A DNA stretch of 64,000 nt from Quillaja saponaria (GCA_029379385.1 CM055618.1:3234134-3298133), one strand, 5' to 3'; numbered from the stretch's first letter, positions 47,189-59,340 are shown. The notes: generated from the letters alone by a model not told the origin. Program-made: numbers and translations.

Positions 47189-48330
47189 CGGCCTCTTTCT
47201 TTTGTTACAAGTGCAAGCAATCCCAGAAGACCTAAGCTCAACCAACGAGTCCAGTATCTATTGGGCCCACAGCCCTTGTTCTGATCATTACCTTACTTTT
47301 CACGTAACCAATACACTTTTTACTCTACAAAGAGCATATATATATTTATTATATTTAGAGAAACCATATTCTCGTTTTAAGCAAATCATTATAATGATGA
47401 CATTCAATTGAAATATTTTTGTTTGGATTAAAATAGTGCCCCTTCATTTTATTTTTATTTTTTATTTATCTCAAGGCAGGTAACAATATTTCATTCCGCA
47501 TGGCTGATAACGCGTAAAACTTTCGCCAAAAGAAGAAAAACAAATGCAAGTTGGAGTTGGACTGCCTACTCGATGCCATCGGCTGCAAACGACCACGGAA
47601 CAAGTCATTTGTCTCCCACGAATGCTCCAAGGAACCCAACAACTACCAAAACAGATTGTCCTTTTCTTCTTTGAAGCCAGCAGAAGGTAAGTATTCAAAT
47701 AAACATGGTCAAAATGGATCCGTGACTGCGAATCAGTTGGTTAGGCCTTTAGCCTTTGGGAACAAAGTGAGAATGGAAAAAGGAAGCTCGATGAATTAAA
47801 AAGAGAACATAAAGAAAAATAAAACTATACAATAGTTCCATGACATCCATTCTAAATAAAACAGCAAAAAGAGTGACATTGCACAATTCTTTCATGACAT
47901 CCATTTCATTTCACAAAATATCTACAAAAATTTGTAATCCCAAAAAAATGATGAACAAATTTGTTGGCCAACTTGGAAAATCTACTCTCCTGTTTTTTTA
48001 AGTCCTAAGAGGCCCTATATAATTGTAATTAGAAACAAAAGGTCAAAATTACTAGAAGGGTCCCTCGTTGAATTCAACCTTGTGATGTACAAAGTCAAAA
48101 GTTTGGATCCATTCTTCTTGTCATTTTCCAGCTGATTTTGGTATGCCTTTTTGTGTACAATATTTTAGTGTACCTGGGTAGACTTGGTCTGTCAGACAAA
48201 ATGAGAGAGAAACACTCCCCTTGTGACAAATGTCATTGTTTGGAAGGCTCCATTCTTTGCTCTCTTCTCCATCTTCACTGTGCCCTCAACATGGCTCATT
48301 TTTTTGAAGTCTCAGCTCTCGCACTCCCTC
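47189..48330. other. GA2ox upstream region, no confident gene
   Basis: 47189-47260 continues the remnant split by the Athila-like element. 47520-47690 has unusually even codon-like composition with a good donor-like AAG/GTAAGT at 47686-47691, but no frame gives a recognisable protein and no partner exon is evident. The rest is presumably GA2ox promoter. Confidence 0.35.
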
Positions 48331-48337
48331 TAACCAT

Positions 48338-48346
48338 GTATATATA
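48338..48346 (+). promoter_or_regulatory. TATA box of the GA2ox gene
   Basis: GTATATATA lies about 80 bp upstream of the ATG at 48420, leaving a leader of roughly 50 bp. No other equally good TATA element is close. Confidence 0.6.
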
Positions 48347-48419
48347 CAGTCACAATCTTACACGGTAATTTGTTCTTTCTCCCTTGAACACTTCTAGCTA
48401 CTAGAGGCAGCCAAGTACA

Positions 48420-50588
48420 ATGATTGACTCCAATCCACCACTCTTACATGGTTACAAAAAACTTCTCCGCCACCCTGCTGAAACTCTTGGGGGTAAATGC
48501 TTTGATCATGAAACAGGTGTTGTCATGGAGGAATGCCAACTCCCACTAATAGACCTAAATGGTCTAAGGAGTCAGAATGAGAAGGAGAGACTAACTTGCT
48601 CAGTAGCAATCTCCAATGCATCATCAGAGTGGGGTTTCTTCCAAGTACTGAACCATGGTATCTGCCCGGAGCTCCTTCGGAAGATGAGGAGGGAGCAAGT
48701 GAAGCTCTTTAAAATGCCATTTGAGATGAAAGCTAATTCTGGGCTTCTAAATAATTCATACAGGTGGGGAACACCAACAGCCACTTGCCCACACCAGTTT
48801 TCATGGTGTGAAGCTTTCAACATCCCTCTTGCAAAGATTTCAGAAGCAGCTTGCTATGGGGAGTTCAGTTTCTTAAGGTATCACATTCTCAAGTACGATG
48901 CAGTCAGTTTCTACCTATTCACAATATGAAATTATTTATTTAATTTGAAATCTGTCTCATCCTATTAGTTTTAAAAATAAAACAAACATAGAAAATGAAA
49001 AGAAAAGAAAACATCATGGCTGTAGAAGAGTAGAAGAGGATTTTAGCTGTTATATGATGATGAAATGCACTCTCAGGAAAGAACCACATTTACCCCATGT
49101 GGCTTGCTTCCTCAAACACCTAACTTGTCCCTTCGTCCAATTGAAAAGTTGGAACCAACTTGCTTCAGAACACACCATTGCTTTTTAAGTTGCTCATGCA
49201 TAATATGATACCCACTGAAGCACAAGCTTATAGTTTTGATTCTACCTTTTGCAATAGGGAAGTGATGAATGAATTTTCAGAAGCAATGTCAAAACTAGCT
49301 CGGTTGCTAGCAGGGGTTCTGGTGGAGAATTTAGGCCATCCACATGATATTTTAGAAGATATCTGCAATGAGAGTACATGTTTCCTACGCCTGAATCACT
49401 ACCCAGCCTGTCCAATATCTCCAGAAACGTTTGGTTTAGTGCCACACACTGACAGTGATTTCCTTACAATCCTACATCAGGACCAAGTTGGGGGTCTTCA
49501 ACTCATGAAAGATTCCAAATGGGTGGCTGTCAAACCCAATCAAGATGCTCTAATTGTCAACATCGGTGACCTTTTCCAGGTGAAGTGAGAAGTTAATTTC
49601 TATGTCACTACAAAACAGTGAAACACCCAGAAAAATGAACAAAACATTAGGGAACCAAACCCAGTAGCCAGTAATATAGATATTAATTACTACAGAACCA
49701 TACTATCAATTTTTAAAGTAGAGGCTTTTTTCATGCTTCAATCATAAAGCATGCTCCCTCCATTTTTCTTGTTTATGACATTTCAACTTTCTCACTCTCC
49801 CAATCAAAATGTTGGAATAATTAGCACATACAAACAATAGGTCTAGCCTACCTAGTGGGGGATGGGGATTTACACTAATGGGTAGGGTGATGGAGGGGAT
49901 AAACACGTGTTGCCTGAGTTTGAACCCAAGAGCTTGAAATCATTGGCCCTAGGCCGGTGTTGCAGAGCTAAATGCTTCTTGCCTTTCCTAGTAGTAATTG
50001 AAGCCATAAAAAATATATATAAACTAAAGGGGTCATTTGTTTCTTTACGAAGGACAAAAGTGTACTTTTTGATGATAAAATGACCCAAAAAATCAACTCT
50101 TGAAAATTCATGTTTTGTCAAACTAAGAATATAATGTCAGGATAGACAGAGTAATAACTGAGTATCAGTCTGTTCAGGAATTTATACAAAGCAAACACTT
50201 CAAAAATTTAAGAATCTATCCATTAAATTAGTTGGTCATAAGCAACACTTTGGTGCTACTATCACATCAAAATGAACCAAAATAAACAATTAGAATACCA
50301 CAAAAAAGATTAGAGTCGTTGAACAACTATTGTACTTATTCTGGAAAACACTTACAGGCATGGAGCAATGATGTGTACCAGAGTGTGGAGCACAAGGTTG
50401 TGGCAAATGGGAAAATGGGAAGATACTCTATAGCCTATTTCCTATGCCCTTCTTATGATTCTTTAATAGGGAGTAGCAGAGAACCTTCTGTCTATAGGAA
50501 GTTCACTTTTGGAGAATACAGGAACGAAGTTCAAGAAGATGTCAAGAGAAGCGGCCGCAAAATAGGACTTTCAAGATTTATACTTTAG
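48420..50588 (+). CDS. GA2ox8: Gibberellin 2-oxidase, C20 class (GA2ox7/8-like)
   Basis: This 2-oxoglutarate/Fe(II) dioxygenase inactivates gibberellins by 2-beta-hydroxylation; members of this class act on C20 precursors such as GA12 and GA53 in the cytosol and restrain growth. Exons are 48420-48877, 49258-49579 and 50358-50588, all GT-AG, giving 336 residues, normal for the family. The N-terminal dioxygenase domain includes LPLIDLNGL, SEWGFFQVLNHGI and SYRWGTPTA. The catalytic half has VPHTDSDFLTIL (iron ligands H216 and D218), SVEHKVV (H272) and GRYSIAYF (2-oxoglutarate-binding R282 and S284). All active-site residues are present. The SYRWGTP and LSW/FSWCEAF blocks are typical of C20 GA2ox rather than C19 enzymes. 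The start chosen is the first ATG after the TATA box. It looks intact. Confidence 0.93.
49850..49990 (-). repeat. SINE-like segment in GA2ox intron 2
   Basis: On the minus strand it reads TAGCTCTGCAACACC, then about 45 bp later GGGTTCAAACTC, resembling the A and B boxes of a tRNA-derived pol III promoter, followed by a pyrimidine-rich tail (CCCCTCCATCACCCTACCC). The boxes are imperfect and no target duplication was found. Confidence 0.35.
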
Positions 50589-52929
50589 ATACAGACAAAC
50601 AGCGATGTTGCATTGAAGCACCAAAACACCATATTCATGGATGTTGCAGGACCAGTATACACTGGTTCCAGTAGCCACCATTCACATGTTATCTTTTTAC
50701 ATATTCATAGTGGGTGATTAAACTCAACAAGTCAAAGGAGAGACCCAGATAAAAAAGGTAAAGATGGAAAGTAGTCATATTAAATTTACGCAAAATATTT
50801 TATCACAATGTACACTCCATTTGGAGACATATATAATATTGTCTTGGTCCAAAGCCCAAACCTCCTTTATTGCCATTTTATCAGGGTTTAGAGAAAATAC
50901 AAGCTCTAGTAAGTTTTTGTACACGAAAGCACATTTGTGCTAACCTAACCACCCAATGTTGTTTTTCTAAATGAACATACAATATCATGTTTTCAACTAT
51001 TTTAGCAACTACATAAAGTCAGCTTACCAGTAATGTCTCTAACAAGGACAAGCTTAACAGTGTTCACTACAGTAGCTTTACTAAAGCTCCAATATCACAT
51101 TCCCTAATGCAATCTCTAACAAAAGTTCTTGACATTAAACCTACCATCTTCCCCTCAAAACCAGCACGCAGGTAGACATCAAACGCTATAGGTCCATTAT
51201 AAATATATTTTCAATGCATATAAGTACTGATGTACAACATAAATTAATACTTATATGCACATTACTGAAAGTCAATATTTGTAAATAAATAACTAGTGCT
51301 AATAGTACTATTAAGATTATAATGATGCATTTTGGAGACTAATTGGGACCGAGGATATATCTGTAATTTTGACATTTAAATTCTGGTCTCAGGTCCTTGT
51401 TTGGATAATTTTGGGTTCATTTGGATGTCATGGGTGCTTATGTAAGGTTAGACATCTTTGGGGATTTTTGGTGCTTTAAAAGAAAAAATGTGGCTTTGGA
51501 GGGGTTTAGGTAAAAATTACTTTGCATACTGGCCTACAGCTTATCCTAGAAGGATCAACTCTCAAGGTTAATAAAGAGGTCCTTGGAGTTTATTTTCTTC
51601 AGTTCTGTCTCAATGTTTTAGCTGATGCTTATTCCCCAGCTTGGTTTCTAAGTATTTAGGTTTTTGAGGAGTCATCCTAGTGGTGCCTTCCCAATCCCTC
51701 TGTTGATGTGTTCCTACACCAGAGGACCCCTTTTCACCACCTGTTCTGCTAGTATTTCACTTCCTTCTTTTACTTTTTCTTCTAATCTTTTTCCCTTCCT
51801 AGGTTGGGTGTAGATTTGACATAGCTAATATTTCGCAGAACCCTATTCCCATTGGGATCGATGAAACTATGGCTACAGATTGAAGGATTTAATAGCAAAC
51901 AACCACAGTGATCAATGCTCAACATAAATACAGAGATAGACTTTATTAGGAAAACTTCTATTACAACAAAAAAAGATTTTCACACCCTACTCCCTTCCGA
52001 GCTAAATGAAGTTTTAGAACAAAGTTAGGCTAAAGCTTTATTAAGTTTCAGAAGTGCTTAATTGATAAATCTACACACTCCCATAACATTAATCTGTCTA
52101 ATTCTAGCATTGGTATTTATTTGAGCAAGCTCATTTTGAAAGGAAAAAGTCAATTTTCGAACACAAGAAATGAGATGGCTCATTTCTACAAGACAGACTG
52201 TCAGAAAGTTCTGCTGCATTTCAAGAGGGCATTGAGCATACTCATTTCGAACAGCAGAACACTTTGAGCTCACTTATAGTTCCAGGGTATAGGAATCATC
52301 TTAAGCAGAAGCAAAGACTCTTTTGACTTGTTTCAAAGAGGAAAACTTTTAGGCCGGCTCATTCCTGACATGAGTAATGGTGACTCAATAAACAGTGTGT
52401 TTCAGCTCCAAAAGTCAGAAAAATTTAAAGTTAATCTGAAAACCACGAAGAACACTTTGATCCAGCTCATTCTGAAAACAAGCCAGCTCACTGCTGTACA
52501 ATTTTCAGATATCCAAAATCCAAAATATGACAGTAGGACCAACAGCTCTTTGAGTTTTTCAAGGGATTATGAATCTATGTTTTTTTTTTTTTTTTTTTTT
52601 AAAAGAAAAATAAATATTATTAAGAAAAGAAGTTCAGGGAGGAGGACAAGAAGACCTCCTAAAAAGGAATAAAACACAGGAAATGGTGAGCCTAACACAA
52701 TAATTCTAGAAAAGGGCAAGCCTAAAACAATAGAGTCGTCAATCTTACTGTATATCAACTAGAAAAACACCCTGAAATGCTCCTGAAGCAGAAGCGTGAA
52801 AATTTTTTTATCCCAACGAAGATGCCAAGCAGAACAAGTATACAACATTCCTAAAATCCGTGCATTACGTTACAACCACACTATCAAATCACCACAAAGA
52901 AAGCACAATTCCATAAACAATTCACATCC
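50589..52929. other. GA2ox 3' flank and gene-poor spacer
   Basis: No conserved protein was recognised. 51330-51850 is less AT-rich but has stops in all frames. 52100-52500 repeats a GCTCATT(T/C)(C/T)-like word several times without a clear period. A run of 22 T lies at about 52579-52600. ORFs on both strands here look random. Confidence 0.4.
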
Positions 52930-53460
52930 TTATTTCCCCTAGAACTTCGGTAGCGAGTAATCAGAGTTCATGCAGAGAACTCGGGCATACCCAAAGTCCA
53001 AACCATTAGAAAATGAAGAAAAATATGCTCATTTGTTTCATTATTTTTCATACACATCACACAAACATCAGGGGGTAATACCTTTGAAGGTCTCTGCATC
53101 AACAAAATATTATTAGTATCGACTCTATGAAAAACTGCAATTTAACAAAAGTCTTAACCTTAGATGCAACCTAAGCCTTCCAAATGAAATTATATAGGGA
53201 AAGGGGAATGCCTGAACCATGAACAAGAAAACTATAAAAAGATTTACATGGAAAAGATCCAGAAGATTCAATAGACCAAGCATGATTATCAGGAATATTA
53301 AAGAAGCGACAAGATGCAAGTGTGTTCAATAGACTTGTAAGACCAGAAACTTCCCTTTCATTCAGACCCCTAAATGGAAATTCAAAGAAATCATTACCCT
53401 CCAAAATAAAATAAAAAAAGAAGAAATAGGAGGACAATGGAGAGTTGACAGTCGATAAAG
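52930..53460 (-). pseudogene. LINE (non-LTR retrotransposon) 3' fragment
   Basis: On the minus strand, 53437-53171 reads HAWSIESSGSFPCKSFYSFL, then SLYNFIWKA. After a stop, VASKVKTFVKLQFF follows, and after a frameshift RPSKVLPPDVCVMCMKNNET with NEHIFLHF. This is the order W-S-x-x-x-S-G-x-F-S-V-K-S-F-Y, I-W-K-x-x-x-P-x-K-V-K-x-F and the zinc-knuckle C-x2-C-x7-H-x4-H of plant LINE reverse-transcriptase C-termini (zf-RVT). The reverse transcriptase and endonuclease are missing. It is a dead 5'-truncated copy. Confidence 0.75.
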
Positions 53461-54095
53461 CCTAGGATAGAAGACAACAAATGATTCATTAAAAATCCAC
53501 ATATCCTCCCAGAAAAGAATACGAGTATTACCAACTTCAAAATTAATTCACCCCTCTTAGTTTGCCCTTAGGGACAACACTCTGAATCCAAATTATTAAA
53601 GCATGATAGTCATAGTATATGTAACACTGTAGGTGGAGTGTTAATTTTCCAGTAGGTTAACGTATAACACATCCAAAAAAAAAAAAAACACCAGGAGAAA
53701 GCCTGATAGAAATAGGAAAATTAGACCTTAATAGCGAAAGTAACTAGTAAGGTCCGTAGAACAATGTGAAAACAACAGATCTGCGTGGAAGACAAACATT
53801 TGATTGAACCAAAATATGTACTATCACAAACTATCTATAGACAAAAATAGCCATTTCATTTATTTTCACTCACAATTTTATCTATAAGCAAATAACTCTA
53901 GAGAGAGAATGAGCGAGAAACTAACCATCACATAAAGTAAAAGATACATCACCTTCGTTAAAATACAACGAAGATTGATAGGTTCACAAGGATAATATTC
54001 TTGATGGGCTCAGATACTCTTTCAGATCTTGACAAAGCTTGATATCCCTGCTGTATAGTGTTGTAAACATTTGCATTATCGGAGAAATTTATTGG
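53461..54095. other. Spacer, no gene seen
   Basis: AT-rich, with a short poly-A run near 53678-53690. It includes the 3' untranslated part of the minus-strand gene ending at 54096. Confidence 0.5.
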
Positions 54096-55355
54096 TCAGT
54101 CAAGAAGCATTGCAACCTTGCCTTTCAGACTGCTCTTTTTCTTCGCTAAGGGGACCATTTGTTCACCAACAACATTATCTTCATTTTGGCAATTGAACTT
54201 ATAGGCAATTGTCAAGTCCTCTGTCATGCATTTATACTTGTCCTCATCCAGGGGCTTCTTCAGCAAGGGACCAAGGAACAGACCCAGCATATCCTGAGCA
54301 GGATCACCTGTTTGGGATGCATTATTATTACTAACAACTTTTCCCACTGAACTATAAAGAACTGCTGTTGCAGGAAAAGTTGATATTTTCTCGTTAACAG
54401 GGGCATCAGGAGCATCTCCGAGCTCAATTCTACAAGGGTTTCTTGCTGGATATCGGTTCTCCGGTCCTCTATCTGACGCTTTTTCTTGCTTCATGTTCTT
54501 ATCTGCTTTGACATACTGTATGCAAATGATAACAAATTCAAATTGTGAGCATGATAATATGCCTCACCACCAAATCTGTATTAAGTTAATAAGATGCAAT
54601 AGGAAAAAGAAATTCAAATTGTGAGCATGATAATATGTTTCACCACCAAATCTGTATTAATTTAATAAGCTGCAATAGGAAAAAATAGATAACCTCAACT
54701 ACATTCCCTTCAGTATATGAGTGGACTATGCTAGCATGTGATGGTAGAATTGTAGAAGCTATCATATTCAGATCGTTAAAAAAAGATATAAACAGTTGTT
54801 TCCCTTCATAGTTCGTTCAATAGTATGAAACAATAAAAATACCTCTTCGGCAATGGCCATCATTTCTTCCATTTTCAGATCCATATCATCATCACTTAGA
54901 GGATGAACTAGAAATTCTTCACAATTTGCAGAGCCAGAATCCATTTCATTCTTCCTTTTACGTGCAAAGGATTTCCGAACTTTTATCCCAAGAACATTAT
55001 TCTTTTTCTTCTTTTTATAAGGAATGTTACCATCTCCATGTGCATCTTGTTGACTTGATTTTCTTTTTCTTTTCATTTCACATTTTGCAAGAGAGCAACA
55101 ATTTGTCCCCAAAGTTTCTCTTGTGTGAATTATGTCAGCTTTCCTCGGCAGCGTAACTCCAGTGTTAGCTTTGGAATTACAAGTCTGGGACAATGTCATA
55201 TTGTCTCTCTCGTATTTGTTTCCATCACCATTGTCAGACTCATTAACTCGGACAGCATCTGCCACACCCAGCATCCACGGTGGTAAATGACGTTTTTTCC
55301 CCATGCCATGAGTCAATCCAACAACCTCTTTTTCTCCTGTATAGTTCTCACACAT
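54096..55355 (-). CDS. Plant nuclear-type protein of unknown function
   Basis: Two minus-strand exons fit: 55355-54843 and 54515-54096, joined by a GT-AG intron in phase 0 (…MAIAEE/YVKADKNMKQ…), giving 310 residues with the ATG at 55355; MGKKRHLPPWMLGV lies about 18 residues in. Motifs: L-P-P-W-M-L-G-V near the N-terminus, basic clusters resembling nuclear signals (KRKRKSS, KKKKKNN, RKSFARKRK), an acidic LSDDDMDLKMEEMMAIAEE segment, and a C-terminal block GDPAQDMLGLFLGPLLKKP followed by LAKKKSSLKGKVAMLLD. I recall similar C-terminal blocks in plant proteins listed only as hypothetical or loosely named; I give no function. A leader exon may lie at 57600-57368. Confidence 0.75.
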
Positions 55356-55683
55356 CCTAAGAAAGAATCGAGCTTCGTGTTACCTTCTACAAAAAAGAGG
55401 GCAGAAAAGGCTTCAAAATAAATAATAAATCAGACCCATTAGATTGAGTAAGGAAATCATAGAACACATGGGACAGATGCATTCTTATATTCTAAAAACT
55501 GTTGTTAAATCAAAGAAGGTATTTGTAACTAGTTATCATTCTTCGCATCAAATGCCACTCTGTCTCCTACAGATTCCACTCACCTGCAAACTCTATGTTG
55601 TCTTTAAGCACACAATTTCTATCAAATCTTAACAAACAAGGGTCCTGTAAACAACCCAGAAATACAAGAAGTTAATTACATGT

Positions 55684-55709
55684 TGCTGGTCTAACATTTT
55701 TAGTAGTCC

Positions 55710-55740
<31 letters not shown>

Positions 55741-55832
55741 CCCAATGATAATATATTGGGAAACAAAAATATTGGACTACAGAAAATCAACTTTAAGAGA
55801 ATATATTGGACTACAAAAAATGTTAGACAGCA
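55684..55832. mobile_element. Small fold-back element (MITE-like), about 150 bp
   Basis: TGCTGGTCTAACATTTTTAG at the left (55684 on, through TAGTCCAA) pairs with TTGGACTACAAAAAATG...GACAGCA at the right (55806-55832), about 24 of 27 positions with one indel. The interior holds a run of about 28 T, a hairpin TCCCAAT...ATTGGGA at 55740-55761, and an extra copy of the ATTGGACTACA end sequence at 55769. It lies in the putative long first intron of the minus-strand gene. Confidence 0.65.
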
Positions 55833-56051
55833 GGAAGTACCTGTATTTTCTAGGTTGTATACATGCCAAATCTGGCCAAGATATTTATTTTTTCCCAATG
55901 ATACACACAGGCACATGACCAACATGACTAGGGAGGCATAACATGCTTCATTGTTTTATGTACTGCATTTCTCTAAAGAGTAACAATGTATATGGAACAC
56001 CTGAAAAAAAATATAGAATTCAGTTCATTTCAAATGAACTCTATGTTTTTT

Positions 56052-56575
56052 ATGTTTGGAACAAATGAAATGTGTAGATTTTAAATGAAGTTCATTTGAA
56101 ATCCATATTTTCATTTAATTATGAATTTCACACCAAATAGGTTGGATTTCATTTTGTTGAATTCATTTAAGATAAGTTATTATTTTATCCACCTCAAATA
56201 ACATTTATATCCTTAATATTACACATATTCTTTATCTAGATAAATTGATAAAGAGCTACTACAGCTTCATCTCAAATGTTCATCTAACCAATTACAAGTT
56301 TTTTTCCTATCAACTTATTTTTTTGTTCATTGAACAATAATTAATTTCTCCTGTTTTTATATTTTTAATTGATCAATGCTAATTTTAATTAAAAATTTTG
56401 AGGGTAGTATCAAAAAAACACTAAAATGAATTCTTCATTTGTTCCAAATAAGAGAATTAGACTGAATTTCATAGTGTAATTTTCATTCCAAATAAGAGAA
56501 TTCATTTTAAATGAACTGAATTGTAGAATTCATTTAAAATGAAATAAATTCTATTTTTTATCTTGTTCCAAACAT
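56052..56575. mobile_element. MITE-like element, about 524 bp
   Basis: Inverted ends ATGTTTGGAACAA (56052-56064) and TTGTTCCAAACAT (56563-56575) are perfect over 13 bp. The interior repeats motifs such as GAATTCATTTAAAATGAA and TTCATTTGAAAT, many of them palindromic. A related GAATTCAGTTCATTTCAAAT block lies just outside the left end at 56018, so the element may be nested in a similar copy. No coding capacity. Confidence 0.6.
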
Positions 56576-57367
56576 TCCTTAAAGGATTAAGCTAATGATC
56601 ACAGAAATAAAAGGATTACAAACATAGGAATGTAATCCTAATATTACAAGGAAATAGGCCACATAACATAGGAAGATATATAATCTAAGCCTGTATAACC
56701 CAAAGAGGTCTTAAATATTAGTAACAATTATACACCCTAGGAAACTTCATATTGCTTTAAAAGTAACTCATGTAGCCTGGAATAATACCAAACAAAAGAT
56801 TCAATAGAATGAACCACATTTCTTTTAACAAGAGTAACTCTTTGAGCCAATGTTACCTCATTAAACGTACTGCATGCATTTTGCTGTAATTTCCAAAGGC
56901 GTTGTCTTTTTATAGTCCATCCAATTTTATAAAATGAAACCATACGAATTGAACATTAGTCAATCCCAATAACAAAACAATACCCGTTATCACAAAAATA
57001 TCGCAATAAAATAAAAATTATTTATAAATCCGTGACTAAAATGAAATAAAAATCAATGGCCAAGGTTTTTCTTTCTTCCTTTATTTTTCTCTAACAAGCG
57101 TTAAATGACAGAGATCTAGCCCAAAACATGATATGCGCATTCATATCCCTTTATGATCCTCTATGCAGACCAATATGGAATTCTTAACGTTGCAAATGAC
57201 CTATATTGTTTAAGGATATAAAATACAAAACAAAAAACACTTACCAAGAATTGTCTACATCAACAGAAACCAAAACAAAATAAGAGGGAGATAAGCAAAA
57301 CCTACGAAATTCATCCAAGTGTAGAAAACAAAATCATACATAAGTTGCAGAATTTTGAACAATTTAC

Positions 57368-57601
57368 CTTCAGAGAAACTAAAACAGAGAAAGGGGCGTG
57401 GTTGACAGAGAAGGAATTGATAGAAGAATCACGGAGGTGATGAAGATAGAGAGAGAAACGCTTTTCCAGTAAAGAAAGAAAGGTGGGTTTTGATGTTATG
57501 AATTTTGAGATAAAGTGCTGTTTTTCGATTCTGAACTTCAATGCCGTTTCCACCTTCGTCTCAACTTTTTCAATCGATCTTCTTCCTAAATAACAACACA
57601 T
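57368..57601 (-). other. Possible 5' exon of the minus-strand gene
   Basis: An open frame of 78 codons ends at a good donor GAAG/GTAAAT (57368/57367). Reading on from it into the acceptor at 55357 would put the ATG at 55355 out of frame, so it would be an untranslated leader or need an extra exon. Its predicted peptide has no recognised homology. Confidence 0.3.
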
Positions 57602-58360
57602 GAAATTTTTTTTGTTTGGGAAGGGCTGGGATTAATAGCAATGAGCCAGGGTTCGAAACCTTGAATTGACAATTGCTTATATTTACAAAAATTAAAAAAA
57701 TTAAAAAGCCTTCTATGTGGACCACTCTTTCTGCTGGGTGCACCAGTGGCACCAAAAATTTATTTTGCTCTGTTTTGGGAAAGCCAGAAAGCCCAATACA
57801 CCACAAAATTTTGGAACATGGTGGATTAACGACGTATACACTTTCAGTGATTGACACATGAAAAGTGAAAAATGGACTAACTAGTTTCTTATTTTTTGTT
57901 TTCAAATGGCATGGACCCTAGAAAGTTTTAATTTAACTTACAATTTTTTTATTGATTTGACATAAAGTGTGTCATAAATATTTTTCTATTTTCCCTGGTA
58001 TGTGCTTCACCATGCATGATTAATGCGTCTAACACATTCTCCATCTTCATTTCTCGATATTGTTTAAAAAAAAAAAAAATTGAGAAGAGGTTTGCTTATT
58101 TTTCTCCAGCCTCATCCATTTTCATTGCTCTTCCAAACACATTATCACTTTGAAGTTGCAAGGATCGTGAAACTCCAATAAGTAAGTATATTTTGAAATT
58201 TTATTTATCATATATGATTATCAAAATTTTATAAAGTTTCAAACAAGACAATTTTTCAATATTTGATATTGAAAATGTGACCTTATTGAGATGAAAAAAA
58301 TAATTTGATATATTGTTTTCCAGCAGCTACTAACAAGTGAAAATTTTTTTTAGGTGTCTT
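57602..58360. other. Spacer, no gene seen
   Basis: It contains a GGTTCGAAACC word at 57651 without other tRNA features, and a poly-A run at 58065-58079. AT-rich elsewhere. Confidence 0.5.
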
Positions 58361-58849
58361 ATGCAGATGGACTCAAACAGTTTTAGTCAAAATTTAGACT
58401 TGAATGAGCCTCCAAATTATATTGGTGATGATGATGATGTTGTTAGAAACAATTAGGAATGTAACAATGAGGAAAATCTAGTAAGAAATAAATTGATTGC
58501 ATATCATGAGTTAACTACCTCAGATGTATTACAATGACATTTTAAAGTATTGAATTGACCAAGGAATTCTACTATTCATGCAGCAAGGTTTTGGGTTTGG
58601 TGTTCATAAGAATGGGGATCGATTCAATGAAAATGGGGATAAAATAGGTCGTCGATGATGTTGTGAAAAAGAGAGCAAGTGTGATGAGAATCATGCTAAC
58701 CAAGTAGCACCAAAAGCACCTAAGGTCAAAGACAAGGTGTGGGTATCTTGTGAAATTTGAAATTCATAAGCACGATGAAAAACTAAAGTGGGGTGTGTCC
58801 AATTTTGTTGAAGACCACAGTTACAACCTAGCCTCTCCAAACAAGGCAT
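58361..58849 (+). pseudogene. FAR1-related sequence (FRS), N-terminal pseudogene
   Basis: An ATG at 58361 opens MQMDSNSFSQNLDLNEPPNY followed by an aspartate run, then a stop. From about 58563, in shifting frames, EFYYSCSKVLGFGVHKNGDR, then FKIHKHDEKLKWGVSNFVED and HSYNLASPNK match the FAR1 DNA-binding domain (FYxxYAxxxGFxxR ... KWxVxxFxxxHNHxLxxP). This domain is a WRKY-GCM1-type zinc finger in plant transcription factors derived from Mutator-like transposases. DLNEPP resembles an EAR-type DLNxxP motif. The expected cysteines are partly lost, and the transposase core and SWIM domain are absent. It is a 3'-truncated relic of a gene or MULE. Confidence 0.6.
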
Positions 58850-59340
58850 AATTCATGTTAGTATTAATTAGTGTCCAATAGTTAATCATTGGTTGGTTGT
58901 AATGACACTTTATTTGTTTTTAAAGCATGTAATAATATTTGTTAGGCATTCTTTATTATATTGTATAAATGAGATTTCGTACAACGATATATAAAGTCCC
59001 TAGAATAAATACTGTATATGTATTATTATGATGTTGATCATAATTGTGAGATATGATATATATGAAGTATTCCTAGTCAATGAATCGTCAAAAATAGGGA
59101 TATTAATGATTCTTCGAGACTATCATATGTTATGTCATTCTCTTGTAAAGAGAGAGTAGTGATCTTATAAACTACAAGCATGGAAATACTGAGACAAATA
59201 TTTGGGTGTTTGTTAGTTTAACAAGTAAATTAAAATAACCCAACACGAGAAACCATATGGAGTCTTTACTAACGTGTCAATGAAAATTCTCAAGGTGTTG
59301 GTAGTATAAGTGATCTTCTAACTTAAGATCATCTAATTAC
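58850..59340 (+). other. Left part of an older repeat split by the solo LTR
   Basis: AT-rich, no coding frame. It is interrupted by the solo LTR and presumably continues at 62975. Confidence 0.35.

Noticed and set aside
47551..47799. 82-codon ORF upstream of GA2ox
   Set aside because: No motif was recognised, and there is no supporting partner exon despite a donor-like site.
48572..48823. Minus-strand ORF over GA2ox exon 1
   Set aside because: It is the shadow of the conserved dioxygenase exon.
54159..55156. Plus-strand ORFs opposite the minus-strand gene
   Set aside because: The minus frame has conserved-looking motifs and a phase-consistent intron; the plus frames do not.
57645..57665. 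tRNA-like B box GGTTCGAAACC
   Set aside because: No A box, cloverleaf or acceptor stem could be matched around it.
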